Below the pieces are notes generated by a model that worked only from the letters and a program-made list of their open reading frames with translations, ran no database searches and was not told the origin of the DNA. Position numbers and translations under genes: made by a program. Shown piece after piece: positions 17,622-25,317 of a DNA stretch of 64,000 nucleotides; position 1 is the first letter of the stretch; the number at the start of each line of letters is the position of its first letter. Source of the stretch: Planctomycetaceae bacterium (GTDB taxonomy: Bacteria; Planctomycetota; Planctomycetia; Pirellulales; PNKZ01). The DNA lies in NCBI GenBank assembly GCA_016793115.1, contig JAEUIN010000052.1, positions 1-64,000 of the forward strand, in the 5' to 3' direction.

Positions 17622-18491
17622 CTAGGCGATGTCGCGCGGAGTGGAGAGGAAGCTGCGGTACCGATCGGCATCGCCGGCCACGACGAAGCAGACGATCCGG
17701 CCCTCTTCGCGCCAAGCACCCAGCGCCATGCCGCCGGTCGTCTCCGGCGCGTGCATCGGTTCGGCGGGCAGATGTCGAATCAACGGGGCTTTCAGCCCGC
17801 CGTCGGCCGTGAGTACATACACGGTGGCCCGCGGCTCCCCGCGTCCGGCGACTTCGTAGGCGACGCCCGAACGGCCGAGCAATTCCTTGCCCAGCGGCCG
17901 CCAACGGGGAATGGAGCGAACCGTGCGGATTGCTTTGCTGAGCGGAAACTCGGCCGGCGGAGCCTGCTCGGCGATGGTCGTCCACGCGGCGTTTTCGGCC
18001 TCGGGCAGCTCGTGAAACGCTAACGCCGAGTGCAATATATCTTCCAGCGATAGATCAGGGCGTTGCCGACCTTGCCACCAAGCGTAAAACGCCAAGCCGG
18101 CGGCCGTCGACGTCGCCGCCGCGCCGCAAGCGGCCAGCCAACGGCGGCGCGTAAGCGGCGCAGCACGTCGTACGGGGACCAACGTGGCGGACTCCGCCGG
18201 TGCGAACGAGTCGTTAGACGAAGCCTCGCCGTCGGCGGCCAACGCGGCGAGCAATCGTTCTTTAGCGCCAAGCGGTATCGGAACCTGACCGAATGCCTTC
18301 GCTACCACGGCGTCGAACGCCTGGGAGCGGCCGAAGTATTCATTCGCGGCGTGGTCGGCCCGGAGCGCTTCCGCTTGTCCTCGCCCAATAAGTTTGTCGA
18401 GATCATCGGACCCCGGGCGACAAACGTCGGCGGCGACGAAGAGATCGGCGGCGGATTGAGGACCGTGCTGTTCGTTATTCGCAGAATTCAT
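17622..18491 (-). CDS. putative anti-sigma factor (single-pass membrane protein)
   Basis: 289 residues: a cytosolic N-terminal region with the look of an anti-sigma domain (LDKLIGRGQAEALRADHAANEYF, VPIPLGAKERLLAAL), a transmembrane segment following RRRW (about residues 120-140), and a periplasmic C-terminal domain (ATVYVLTADGG, GRIVCFVVAGDADRYRSFL). It lies 79 bases downstream of an ECF sigma factor on the same strand, the usual place for its anti-sigma. There is no zinc-binding His-x3-Cys-x2-Cys motif, so it is not a ZAS-type. The frame allows eight more codons (MQRPTERR) upstream. Confidence 0.65.
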   Translation of the reverse strand: MNSANNEQHGPQSAADLFVAADVCRPGSDDLDKLIGRGQAEALRADHAANEYFGRSQAFDAVVAKAFGQVPIPLGAKERLLAALAADGEASSNDSFAPAESATLVPVRRAAPLTRRRWLAACGAAATSTAAGLAFYAWWQGRQRPDLSLEDILHSALAFHELPEAENAAWTTIAEQAPPAEFPLSKAIRTVRSIPRWRPLGKELLGRSGVAYEVAGRGEPRATVYVLTADGGLKAPLIRHLPAEPMHAPETTGGMALGAWREEGRIVCFVVAGDADRYRSFLSTPRDIA

Positions 18492-18570
18492 TCGTCGTTC
18501 CGTAGGCCGCTGCATCCCTGATCGGCCCGCCTAGCGCCGTTGCGCTCTTGTTGCCGCGTTCGTTTGCGAT

Positions 18571-19179
18571 TCACCATGCTTTCAAGGAAGTCGTCGGCGA
18601 TTTTTCGAGCGCCGTCGTCGGCGGTCGCTCATCGTCTGAAACTTCGCTGAACAGCAACTCTCGCAATCGCCGCTTGGCTCGCGCCAACCGGCTCATCACA
18701 GTCCCCAACGGTATTTCCAATTGAGCGGCGATCTCGACGTACGAGAGCTGCTCGAAATAAAACATCGTCAAAATCACGCGCGCTTCGGCCGACAATCGAT
18801 TCAACGCAAGCTGCAAGCGTTCCGAATCGACGATCGATTCTTCGGGTACGACGGCAGCGACGCCGTCGAGATCGAATTCGATCGCCTCCGCGGAAAGCGG
18901 CTGTCGTCGCCGACATGCCTTCCAGAAGCAGTTGCGCAAAATCGCAGCCAACCAACCTCGCGCCGCCGCGGCCTCGCGCAACTGCGCCAGGTTGCGGTGT
19001 GCGGCTAGGAACGTTTGTTGAGCGACGTCTTCCGCGTCGGTTGCCGAACCGGTGAGCCGGTACGCGGCGCGGTAGACGAACTCGTAGTGCTCGGCGACCA
19101 GTTGCCCGATGTCCAAAGCGGCGTTCCCGAAGATGTTGAGACCGGCAAGCGGCCCATTATTCCCGATTTCCATCGGCAA
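18571..19179 (-). CDS. ECF RNA polymerase sigma factor
   Basis: 202-residue ECF sigma factor. Region 2: EHYEFVYRAAYRLTGSATDAEDVAQQTFLAAH (residues 30-61) and AARGWLAAILRNCFWKACRR. Region 4: LNRLSAEARVILTMFYFEQLSYVEIAAQLEIPLGTVMSRLARAKRRLRELL, a helix-turn-helix for the -35 element. A C-terminal tail of about 20 residues is disordered. It is followed by a membrane anti-sigma candidate, so the pair likely responds to an envelope or extracytoplasmic signal. The ATG at 19173 is an equally possible start. Confidence 0.93.
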   Translation of the reverse strand: MPMEIGNNGPLAGLNIFGNAALDIGQLVAEHYEFVYRAAYRLTGSATDAEDVAQQTFLAAHRNLAQLREAAAARGWLAAILRNCFWKACRRRQPLSAEAIEFDLDGVAAVVPEESIVDSERLQLALNRLSAEARVILTMFYFEQLSYVEIAAQLEIPLGTVMSRLARAKRRLRELLFSEVSDDERPPTTALEKSPTTSLKAW

Positions 19180-19541
19180 AGTCGAAAATTCAGCGATTCG
19201 CGGCTCACCGGCGGGGAAACTCGCCCCCTCGGGAGGAGGCGATTTTATCGCCGGCCCCTAGTCAAGGGGTGCCGGCACGACTAAACTCGTTGCCGCTGCG
19301 TCGCGATTGCATTCACTCGCGTGAATTCGGTCGTCGGAGCGGCATCCACGCTTGTTCTGCGACGATATTCGCCGATTCAAGGATCGAATTGGAGATTATT
19401 CGTTCGCGGATCCAAAAAAAATGGCGGAGCTTGGGAATAAATCCCCGGTCGTCGGGGATCACTAATACGGCCGACCGTTTCAGGATGGACCTGCGGCGTT
19501 ATGTCGGTCGGTATGTCTGATCAGATGAAAGGTTTACGAAC
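19180..19541. other. divergent upstream region of the ECF sigma and lipoprotein genes
   Basis: Holds the start regions of the minus-strand sigma factor and the plus-strand lipoprotein. GGGAATAAATCCCCG (19433-19447) and a short hairpin (ATCCCC, GGGGAT around 19441-19459) precede TAATAC at 19463-19468. No confident promoter can be assigned. Confidence 0.35.
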
Positions 19542-19661
19542 ATGAAGAAGCTCGCTTTGCTGGCCCTCTTGGTTTGCGTCGGTTTCGTCGGTTGCGAAGA
19601 CAAGAAGACGACCACCGGTTCGGGCTCGTCGACTGCGGCCGGTAGCGCCGCCACCAAGTAG
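19542..19661 (+). CDS. small lipoprotein (39 aa)
   Basis: A 39-residue gene, shorter than common gene-calling limits. The N terminus MKKLALLALLVCVGFVGCED is a bacterial lipoprotein signal with lipobox V-G-C, so lipid would be attached at Cys18. The mature part, EDKKTTTGSGSSTAAGSAATK, is short and flexible. AAGG nine bases before the ATG and a strong terminator 70 bases after the stop support a real transcription unit. It is divergent from the ECF sigma factor, so control by that sigma factor is possible but not shown. Confidence 0.75.
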   Translation: MKKLALLALLVCVGFVGCEDKKTTTGSGSSTAAGSAATK

Positions 19662-19730
19662 TTTGCAAGTATTCGCGGCGGCGCGGCCTTCGGGCCGTTT
19701 CGTTGCGAAAGCCCTCGCGGCAACATAACG

Positions 19731-19777
19731 GCGGGCAGGTGATTTCCAGCTGGAATCGCCTGCCCGCTTGTTTTTTT
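19731..19777 (+). terminator. intrinsic terminator after the small lipoprotein
   Basis: A long near-perfect hairpin (GCGGGCAGGTGATT on the left with AATCGCCTGCCCGC on the right, one GT pair and a bulge) is followed by TTG and seven T. Confidence 0.85.
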
Positions 19778-19940
19778 GGTGCTCTAGGCGATGGCTATCG
19801 ACCGGCTCGTCGCCGCTCCGCGGCGCTTGTTCCGGCCGGCGGAATCCGTAGCCGCTTTATTCGGTCGCGCGCCGAGGTTCTAATATCCCGGTCATCTCAA
19901 ATCGGCTTTCGGCCTCATCGCGCAGTGAAGAGGGCTTTTC

Positions 19941-20687
19941 ATGGCTGTCGCATCTAAGTTGCCGGAGTTCATCAAGGCTCCTCTTCGTTCGTTTCGCGAC
20001 GTCGTGCAAGCCCTCCCATATCGTGGAGACGGACGATTTTGCCCGGTTTGTGAGCGTTCGTCGTCGAGCTTTGCACCGGCCGGCGAAGATCGACGGGTCG
20101 ACGGCAAATGCGCCCATTGCCGAGCGGTCGAACGCCATCGGCTTGTCTGGCTGTATTTCACGCGGCGCACGAATCTCTTCGACGGTCGCGCGAAGACCGT
20201 CTTGCATGTGGCGCCGGAGTGTTGTTTTGAGCCTCGTTTGCGACGACGCTTGGCCGGCAACTATCTGACGGCGGACCTTTTCAATCCCCGCGCCGACGTC
20301 AAGATGGACATCACCGACATCAAGTTTCCCGACGAGTCGTTCGACGTCATTTATTGCAGCCACGTCTTGGAACATGTTCCCGACGATCGCCAAGCGATGC
20401 GCGAATTTCGTCGCGTTCTCAAATCCGACGGGTGGGCCGTTCTTTTGGTGCCGATCAACGTCGAAAAAACGTTCGAAGACCCCACGGTGACCGATCCCGC
20501 CGAACGTCTACGACTATTCGGCCAAGCAGACCATTGCCGCAAATACGGGCCCGATTACGTCGACCGATTGCGCGAAGCCGGTTTCCGCGTCGAGCGAACG
20601 ACGGCGGCGGATTTTGCGACCGGCGCTGAGATCACGGAAATGGGACTGACGCCCGCCGCCGGCGAGATTTATCTCTGCCGGCGATAA
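19941..20687 (+). CDS. class I SAM-dependent methyltransferase with N-terminal zinc knuckle
   Basis: 248 residues. The N-terminal third has a CPVC and CAHC pair (Cys34, 37, 57, 60), a probable zinc site. The methyltransferase core follows: KTVLHVAPE (motif I position, in which the usual GxG is degenerate), DLFNPRADVKMDITDIKFPDESFDVIYCSHVLEHVPDD and an FRRVLKSDGWAVLLVP strand. Such proteins often act on sugars or lipids in cell-surface clusters, but the substrate is unknown and no glycosyltransferase adjoins. A TAATAT at 19881-19886 may be its -10 box. Confidence 0.82.
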   Translation: MAVASKLPEFIKAPLRSFRDVVQALPYRGDGRFCPVCERSSSSFAPAGEDRRVDGKCAHCRAVERHRLVWLYFTRRTNLFDGRAKTVLHVAPECCFEPRLRRRLAGNYLTADLFNPRADVKMDITDIKFPDESFDVIYCSHVLEHVPDDRQAMREFRRVLKSDGWAVLLVPINVEKTFEDPTVTDPAERLRLFGQADHCRKYGPDYVDRLREAGFRVERTTAADFATGAEITEMGLTPAAGEIYLCRR

Positions 20688-20717
20688 ACGGCTCGCGGCG
20701 TCGGAGTCGACGGTTCG

Positions 20718-20966
20718 CTAAGCGGCACGCAACTTGGACGGATTGAGCGGTTGCGCGCTCGGCGCCGCCGCCGGTTCTTCGGCGTTCAGGACTTTCGCCG
20801 CCGCGACAACCTCGGCCAACGCACGGGCCGTGCGAGCTTCCAGATCGGCCAAAAGCCGCAGAACCTCATCTTGCCGCGATTCCAAATCGGCCAACAGGTC
20901 GGCCGGGCGCATTTCGGCTCGGTGGGTCGTCGCCGGCGTGTTGGTGGAAGCGGGCGCGTCGCTCAC
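20718..20966 (-). CDS. small coiled-coil hypothetical protein (82 aa)
   Basis: From a GTG at 20966 the product starts VSDAPASTNTPATTHRAE and then forms an amphipathic helix, MRPADLLADLESRQDEVLRL, continuing into repeated L-A-D-L-E-A-R units, ending in a Pro/Ala tail. This resembles short planctomycete proteins of unknown role. The frame extends to 21113 upstream with less protein-like composition. Convergent with the methyltransferase. Confidence 0.55.
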   Translation of the reverse strand: MSDAPASTNTPATTHRAEMRPADLLADLESRQDEVLRLLADLEARTARALAEVVAAAKVLNAEEPAAAPSAQPLNPSKLRAA

Positions 20967-21279
20967 GGGTGTGGTCCTCCGACGAGTTCGATTGGGCCGA
21001 ATCCTTCCGGCCAAGCATTGAATCGTCGCTCGCACCCGGGCCGGTCGAGCGAAACCGGTAGCCTGCGGCGTGGATGGTAAAGTTTGCCGATCAGGCGAGA
21101 GATTCCGGTTCATAGATCGGGAAACCCGTAGATATAGACAGAATTTTGCCGATTGTGTAAGCTGACTCCCTTATTTCCCGCTCCCCGCTTCTAGTTCTTT
21201 CAAGGTGTACCGGCGTACTACGACAACGTTCTCCGCATGAGTGTGCGTTGGGTTACGATCCGCGGCCGAAGGAGTTTAT
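20967..21279. other. intergenic region upstream of rpsU
   Basis: About 310 bases. The sequence TTTTGCCGATTG around 21145-21157 resembles TTTGCCGAT at about 21083-21091; the significance is unknown. No gene recognised. Confidence 0.35.
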
Positions 21280-21468
21280 GTGGTTAAGCTGACTGTTCGC
21301 GACAAAGAATCGATTCAAGAAGCCGTCCGACGTTTCCGTAAGTTGGTCGAGCGCAGCGGCATCAAGAAAGAAATGCGCCGCAAAGAATACTACGAGAAGC
21401 CGAGTGAAACGCGTCGTCGCGCCCGGCTTCGCTCCGAGCGCCGGGCTCGCCGGTCGTTCATCGCCTAA
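21280..21468 (+). CDS. rpsU: 30S ribosomal protein bS21
   Basis: 62-residue bS21, the small-subunit protein at the mRNA exit near the anti-Shine-Dalgarno. Seen: [33 protein letters not shown] and a highly basic Arg-rich tail ([16 protein letters not shown]). The GTG at 21280 with AAGGAG six bases upstream is the start; the longer open frame from 21241 is not needed. A GC-rich hairpin after the stop may end the transcript. Confidence 0.95.
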   Translation: MVKLTVRDKESIQEAVRRFRKLVERSGIKKEMRRKEYYEKPSETRRRARLRSERRARRSFIA

Positions 21469-21497
21469 GCGTCTCTCGCTTAGCTGTCGAGTCGTCG

Positions 21498-21520
21498 GCC
21501 CCCGGCAAGCCGCCGGGGGC
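21498..21520 (+). terminator. GC hairpin after rpsU
   Basis: A nine-pair stem, GCCCCCGGC with GCCGGGGGC and a five-base loop, lies 30 bases after the rpsU stop. No T-run follows, so termination may be weak; pilC comes in from the other strand. Confidence 0.45.
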
Positions 21521-21576
21521 GGAGAACGGATGCGCAACGCAGTTCCAATTCGTTGCGCCGATGCCGTCCCCTCTCG

Positions 21577-22764
21577 CTACTTGCTGAGCGAGAACACGGG
21601 CAGGAGCAGCGCGAGCCCGATCGTGCCGACGACCACGCCCATCACGCAGATCAAAAGCGGCTCGATCATGCCGGTCGCCGTCTTGATCGACGACTCGACC
21701 TCTTGATCGTAGTAGTTGCTCACTTTCTCGAGCACTCCGCCGAGCTGCGCCGTCTGTTCGCCGGCGGAAATCATTTGCACGATCGTCGGCGGAAACAGTT
21801 CGTTGCCGCGGAGCGATTCGCAGATTTCGTTTCCTTCGGTCACCTGCTCATGCACGTGCCGCCAAAGCTGCTCGTAGAGAAAGTTTCCGGACACCTCGGC
21901 CGTGAGCTTCAGCGCGTCGAGCACTTGCAAGCCGCTGTTGAGCATGGTCCCCAGCGTGCGCAGCGAACGGCTGATGATCACCTTGCGCGAGACAGGGCCG
22001 ACGATCGGCGCGTTGATGAGGAAGGTGTCCCACATTTGCCGGCCTTGCGGCGTGCGGCGGCCGTAAAGAAAGCCGACGACGACGGCGATCGTGCAGGGAA
22101 CCCACCATTGCCAGTAATGCATGAGCACGTCGCTCGCGGCCATGCTCCAGCGCGTCGGGGCGGGCAACTTAATTCCCTTCTTGGCGAACAAGGGAGCGAA
22201 TTTCGGCAGGATGAACGTCAGCAGGAAGACCGTTACGCCGACGGCCACCGTCGCCATCACCGCCGGGTAAGCCATCGCCGACTTCACCTTACTGCGCATC
22301 TCCATTTCCTTGCGCAGATAGGTCGCCACCCGCTCCAGCATCGCGCCGAGCGTGCCGGTCGCTTCGCCGACCTTGATCATCGAGACGAACGTCTTATCGA
22401 AGTGCTTCGGGTGTTTCGCCAGCGCCGACGAAAAGTCGTCGCCCGCCTCGACGGTCGAACGCAGATCGATCAGCAGTCGTCGCAGCGTGGGGTTTTGTTC
22501 CTGCTCCAAAATGCTTTGCAGCGCGGTCGAGAGCGTTATGCCCGTGTCGACCATGATCGCCAGCTGATTCGTCAGGTAGATGACGTCGGACCGACGAATT
22601 CGCGGCGCCAAGAGGCCGACGCCGACGTCTTCTTCGATTTCGACGACTTGAAAGCCCTCGCGGCGCAGATGCTGCACGGCGTCGTCTTGCGAAACGGCGT
22701 CGACGGACCCCTCGTGCTCCTTGCCGAGTGCGTCGCGTACGCGATATTGAAAGGTCGTCGCCAC
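21577..22764 (-). CDS. pilC: type IV pilus/type II secretion inner-membrane platform PilC/GspF
   Basis: 395-residue polytopic inner-membrane protein that forms the platform turned by the PilB motor. Seen: an N-terminal cytosolic domain (FQYRVRDALGKEHEGSVDA), two T2SSF domains each followed by membrane helices (LAIMVDTGITLSTALQSILEQ, then LRTLGTMLNSGLQVLDALKL), and a last helix (MIEPLLICVMGVVVGTIGLALLLPV, residues 362-386). It begins seven bases after the PilB stop, so it is translated in the same message. It is the last gene of the locus. Confidence 0.95.
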   Translation of the reverse strand: MATTFQYRVRDALGKEHEGSVDAVSQDDAVQHLRREGFQVVEIEEDVGVGLLAPRIRRSDVIYLTNQLAIMVDTGITLSTALQSILEQEQNPTLRRLLIDLRSTVEAGDDFSSALAKHPKHFDKTFVSMIKVGEATGTLGAMLERVATYLRKEMEMRSKVKSAMAYPAVMATVAVGVTVFLLTFILPKFAPLFAKKGIKLPAPTRWSMAASDVLMHYWQWWVPCTIAVVVGFLYGRRTPQGRQMWDTFLINAPIVGPVSRKVIISRSLRTLGTMLNSGLQVLDALKLTAEVSGNFLYEQLWRHVHEQVTEGNEICESLRGNELFPPTIVQMISAGEQTAQLGGVLEKVSNYYDQEVESSIKTATGMIEPLLICVMGVVVGTIGLALLLPVFSLSK

Positions 22765-22771
22765 CGATCGC

Positions 22772-24526
22772 CTACTTTCCGACCGGCGTCACTTCGCCGG
22801 CGTCGCGAAGATCGCCGGTAATGTGCAGCACTTCTTCAATCGTCGTGATGCCTTCGCGCACCTTGCGGAAGCCGTCGTGCTTGAGCGTGATCATGTTCTT
22901 GCGGTGCGCGGCTTCTTGAACGGCGGCGACGGTGGGATTGGTCACCACGATGTCGCGAATCTCGTCGTCGAGCACGAGCAACTCATGCACGCCGATGCGC
23001 CCGCTGTAACCGGTGTTGCGGCAATTCTTGCAGCCGACGCCTTTGTGAAATTCGTCGATTTCGAATCCCATCCGCTCGATCGCTTTGCGCACGTTCCGCG
23101 GCGGCTCGTAGGCCGATTTGCATTTGGGGCAAATGCGTCGCAGTAGTCGCTGAGCCAGCACCATGTTGAGCGCCGCGCCGATCAGATACGGCTCCACGCC
23201 CATGTTGATCAATCGCGTGACGGCCGAACAGGCGTCGTTGGTGTGCAGCGTGCTGAGCACCAAGTGCCCCGTCAACGCGGCCTGAATCGCGGTCCGCGCC
23301 GTTTCCTCGTCGCGCACTTCGCCGACCATGATGACGTCGGGATCCTGACGCAACAGCGTTCGCAGCGCCTTGGAAAACGTAAGTCCAACGCGCTCTTGGA
23401 TCTGAAATTGGTTAATCAGCGGCAAGTTGTATTCGATCGGGTCTTCGACCGTGCAGACGTTGTTCTCCATCGAGCTGATGTTGTTCAGCATCGCGTAGAG
23501 AGTCGTCGATTTTCCGCTCCCAGTCGGACCGGTCACCAGCGCGATGCCGTTCGGGTTTTGAATCTGGGAGACGACGCCCGTCAGAATGTCTTCGGAAAAA
23601 CCGAGGTCTTCCAGCACCAGCGAGACGCTGCGCGTGTCGAGCACGCGAATCACCGTCTTCTCGCCGCGATTCATCGGGAACGTGCTGCAGCGCAAGTCGA
23701 CCTTGCGTCCGTCGAGCATCACGTGGATGCGGCCGTCTTGCGGCAGGCGGCGCTCGCTGATGTCGAGCCCGGCCATGATTTTAATGCGACTCGTCAGCGG
23801 GCTGAGCAGCGTGATCGGCACTTCCAGCGATTTGTAGAGGCGGCCGTCGATGCGATAGCGCACTCGCACGCATTTCTCCGCCGGCTCGATGTGGATGTCG
23901 CTCGCCCCTTCCTTCACGGCGTTGTAGAGCACGTAGTTGACCAAGCGAATGACCGGCGACTGCCCTGCGACCTCTTCGATGTCGCTGATGTCTTCGATGG
24001 CCTCTTCGATCAGCGTGACGTCGCCCGACTTCGACTCTTCGATGATGTCGTCGATGACGAACACCTTCGAATTCGGCAAGGCCGTGATCATGCGGCGAAT
24101 GTCTTTTGCCGTCGACACGACGACCTGCACGCGCAGGCTCGTCAGCTTCTCGATCTCTTCGATCAAGAACAAATTCGACGGCTCCGACACCGCCAGCGTG
24201 AGCATATTGCGCACGATGAAGAGCGGCATCACCAGGTTGTTCTCGATGAACTCCCGGGGCAGGACGTCGGCGGTCTTCTGATCGCAGAGTCGCAATTCGA
24301 GCTTGGCGAACGGCACGCCGTATTCCGCCGCGATGCACTCGGCGATCTGGTCTTCGCTGCAGGCCGCGATGTCGACCAGGATCTCGCCGAGCAGCTTTCC
24401 GCGACCGTCTTTCTTTTGCTGTTCCAGGGCGGCGCGGAGCCCGTCTTCGGTCAGGTAACCTTGGCGAACAAGCAGGTCGCCGAGTTTCGTCGGTCCGGAG
24501 AATTGATGGTGCGACGATGTCGACAT
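22772..24526 (-). CDS. pilB: type IV pilus/type II secretion assembly ATPase PilB/GspE
   Basis: 584-residue assembly ATPase. Seen: an N-terminal MshEN-like domain (LGDLLVRQGYLTEDGLRAALEQ, LGEILVDIAACSEDQIAECI), a Walker A GPTGSGKST at residues 333-341, an Asp box and Walker B (DPDVIMVGEVRD), a His box (LSTLHTNDACSAV), and a C-terminal zinc site made of CPKC and CKNC. MshEN domains bind cyclic di-GMP in several relatives; whether this one keeps the binding residues was not checked. The gene is 27 bases after the STAS gene and seven before pilC. Confidence 0.96.
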   Translation of the reverse strand: MSTSSHHQFSGPTKLGDLLVRQGYLTEDGLRAALEQQKKDGRGKLLGEILVDIAACSEDQIAECIAAEYGVPFAKLELRLCDQKTADVLPREFIENNLVMPLFIVRNMLTLAVSEPSNLFLIEEIEKLTSLRVQVVVSTAKDIRRMITALPNSKVFVIDDIIEESKSGDVTLIEEAIEDISDIEEVAGQSPVIRLVNYVLYNAVKEGASDIHIEPAEKCVRVRYRIDGRLYKSLEVPITLLSPLTSRIKIMAGLDISERRLPQDGRIHVMLDGRKVDLRCSTFPMNRGEKTVIRVLDTRSVSLVLEDLGFSEDILTGVVSQIQNPNGIALVTGPTGSGKSTTLYAMLNNISSMENNVCTVEDPIEYNLPLINQFQIQERVGLTFSKALRTLLRQDPDVIMVGEVRDEETARTAIQAALTGHLVLSTLHTNDACSAVTRLINMGVEPYLIGAALNMVLAQRLLRRICPKCKSAYEPPRNVRKAIERMGFEIDEFHKGVGCKNCRNTGYSGRIGVHELLVLDDEIRDIVVTNPTVAAVQEAAHRKNMITLKHDGFRKVREGITTIEEVLHITGDLRDAGEVTPVGK

Positions 24527-24553
24527 ATTCGGCTCGGGCCTTCGCGGGCGCGG

Positions 24554-24880
24554 TTAGCGGTAGCTCTTCACGGCGTCGATCACGCTTTCGTAAACTTCCA
24601 GCTGACGATCAAGGCGCGTGATTTCGAGAATCTTGCGGTTGACGGCGCTCGCGGTCGAAACCTTTAGGTCGCCGCCGAGAGCTCGGAGCTCTTCTTGCGC
24701 GTCGATCAGCGAGGTGAGCCCGGCGCTGTCGATCTGTTCGACGTCGTCGAGATCGAGGACGATCTGTACCCGCTCGACCGAGTGAATGTAGTTCGTGAAC
24801 CGCTCGGCTTGTTCACGTCCCATGTCTTGCGGAGCGTGAACGACCATGCAGTCGCCGAAGATTTCGGTGCTCAGGTTCAT
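24554..24880 (-). CDS. STAS-domain protein (anti-sigma-factor-antagonist-like)
   Basis: 108 residues, one STAS domain of the SpoIIAA kind: MVVHAPQDMGREQAERFTNY, the strand IVLDLDDVEQIDSAGLTSL that carries a Ser (here S66-A-G-L) at the normal phosphorylation site, and the helix SLIDAQEELRALGGDLKVS. These domains switch partners when phosphorylated by a Ser/Thr kinase such as RsbW; no such kinase adjoins. Its ATG overlaps the receiver gene stop by four bases (ATGA), so it belongs to the pilus operon and may act on the PilB/PilC motor or on the receiver output. That role is inference. Confidence 0.85.
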   Translation of the reverse strand: MNLSTEIFGDCMVVHAPQDMGREQAERFTNYIHSVERVQIVLDLDDVEQIDSAGLTSLIDAQEELRALGGDLKVSTASAVNRKILEITRLDRQLEVYESVIDAVKSYR

Positions 24881-25257
24881 GCGTGGCTCGCGGCGAGAAC
24901 GTTATCGACGGTCTGCAGCACCTCGCGCGGGCTGAACGGCTTCGCCATCACCGCTAAAACACCGTACTTTTGCTTCAACTCGTCTAGCGGCAGTTCGAAG
25001 CCTTTGCCGGTGAGCATCAAGAACGGCAATTCACGGGTGGCCGGGTTTTCGCGCAAGCGACGCACGAGCTCGAGCCCGCCCATCCGCGGCATCTGACAAT
25101 CGGAAATGACCAAGTCGGGCATGTCGCTCGCGATCAGTTCCAGCGCCGCGACTCCGTCGGAGCAGTGACTCACGCGGTAGCCGGCGCGGGTGAGTTTGAT
25201 CTCCGCGGCCCGAATGATCGTCACTTCATCGTCGCATAGCAGAATATGTTTGCTCAT
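24877..25257 (-). CDS. single-domain CheY-like response regulator
   Basis: 126-residue receiver with no output domain. Seen: acidic pocket D9-D10, phospho-acceptor D53 in LVISDCQMP, Thr83 (FLMLTGKG) and Lys106 (VMAKPFSP). It probably relays phosphate from the histidine kinase encoded 60 bases upstream and works by protein binding rather than by DNA binding. It overlaps the STAS gene by four bases. Confidence 0.95.
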   Translation of the reverse strand: MSKHILLCDDEVTIIRAAEIKLTRAGYRVSHCSDGVAALELIASDMPDLVISDCQMPRMGGLELVRRLRENPATRELPFLMLTGKGFELPLDELKQKYGVLAVMAKPFSPREVLQTVDNVLAASHA

Positions 25258-25317
25258 CGAGTCGTCTCTTCATTGCCGGTTTGTGCGAACGTCGGGAGGC
25301 GGCCGCCTCGCGTCGTT

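Noticed and set aside
19433..19468. ECF-type promoter upstream of the small lipoprotein (GGGAATAAA)
   Set aside because: The -35-like motif has no convincing -10 at the right distance, so it was left as an uncertain note only.
23243..24667. 474-residue open frame opposite pilB
   Set aside because: Antisense of pilB, His/Arg/Asp-rich, no motif.
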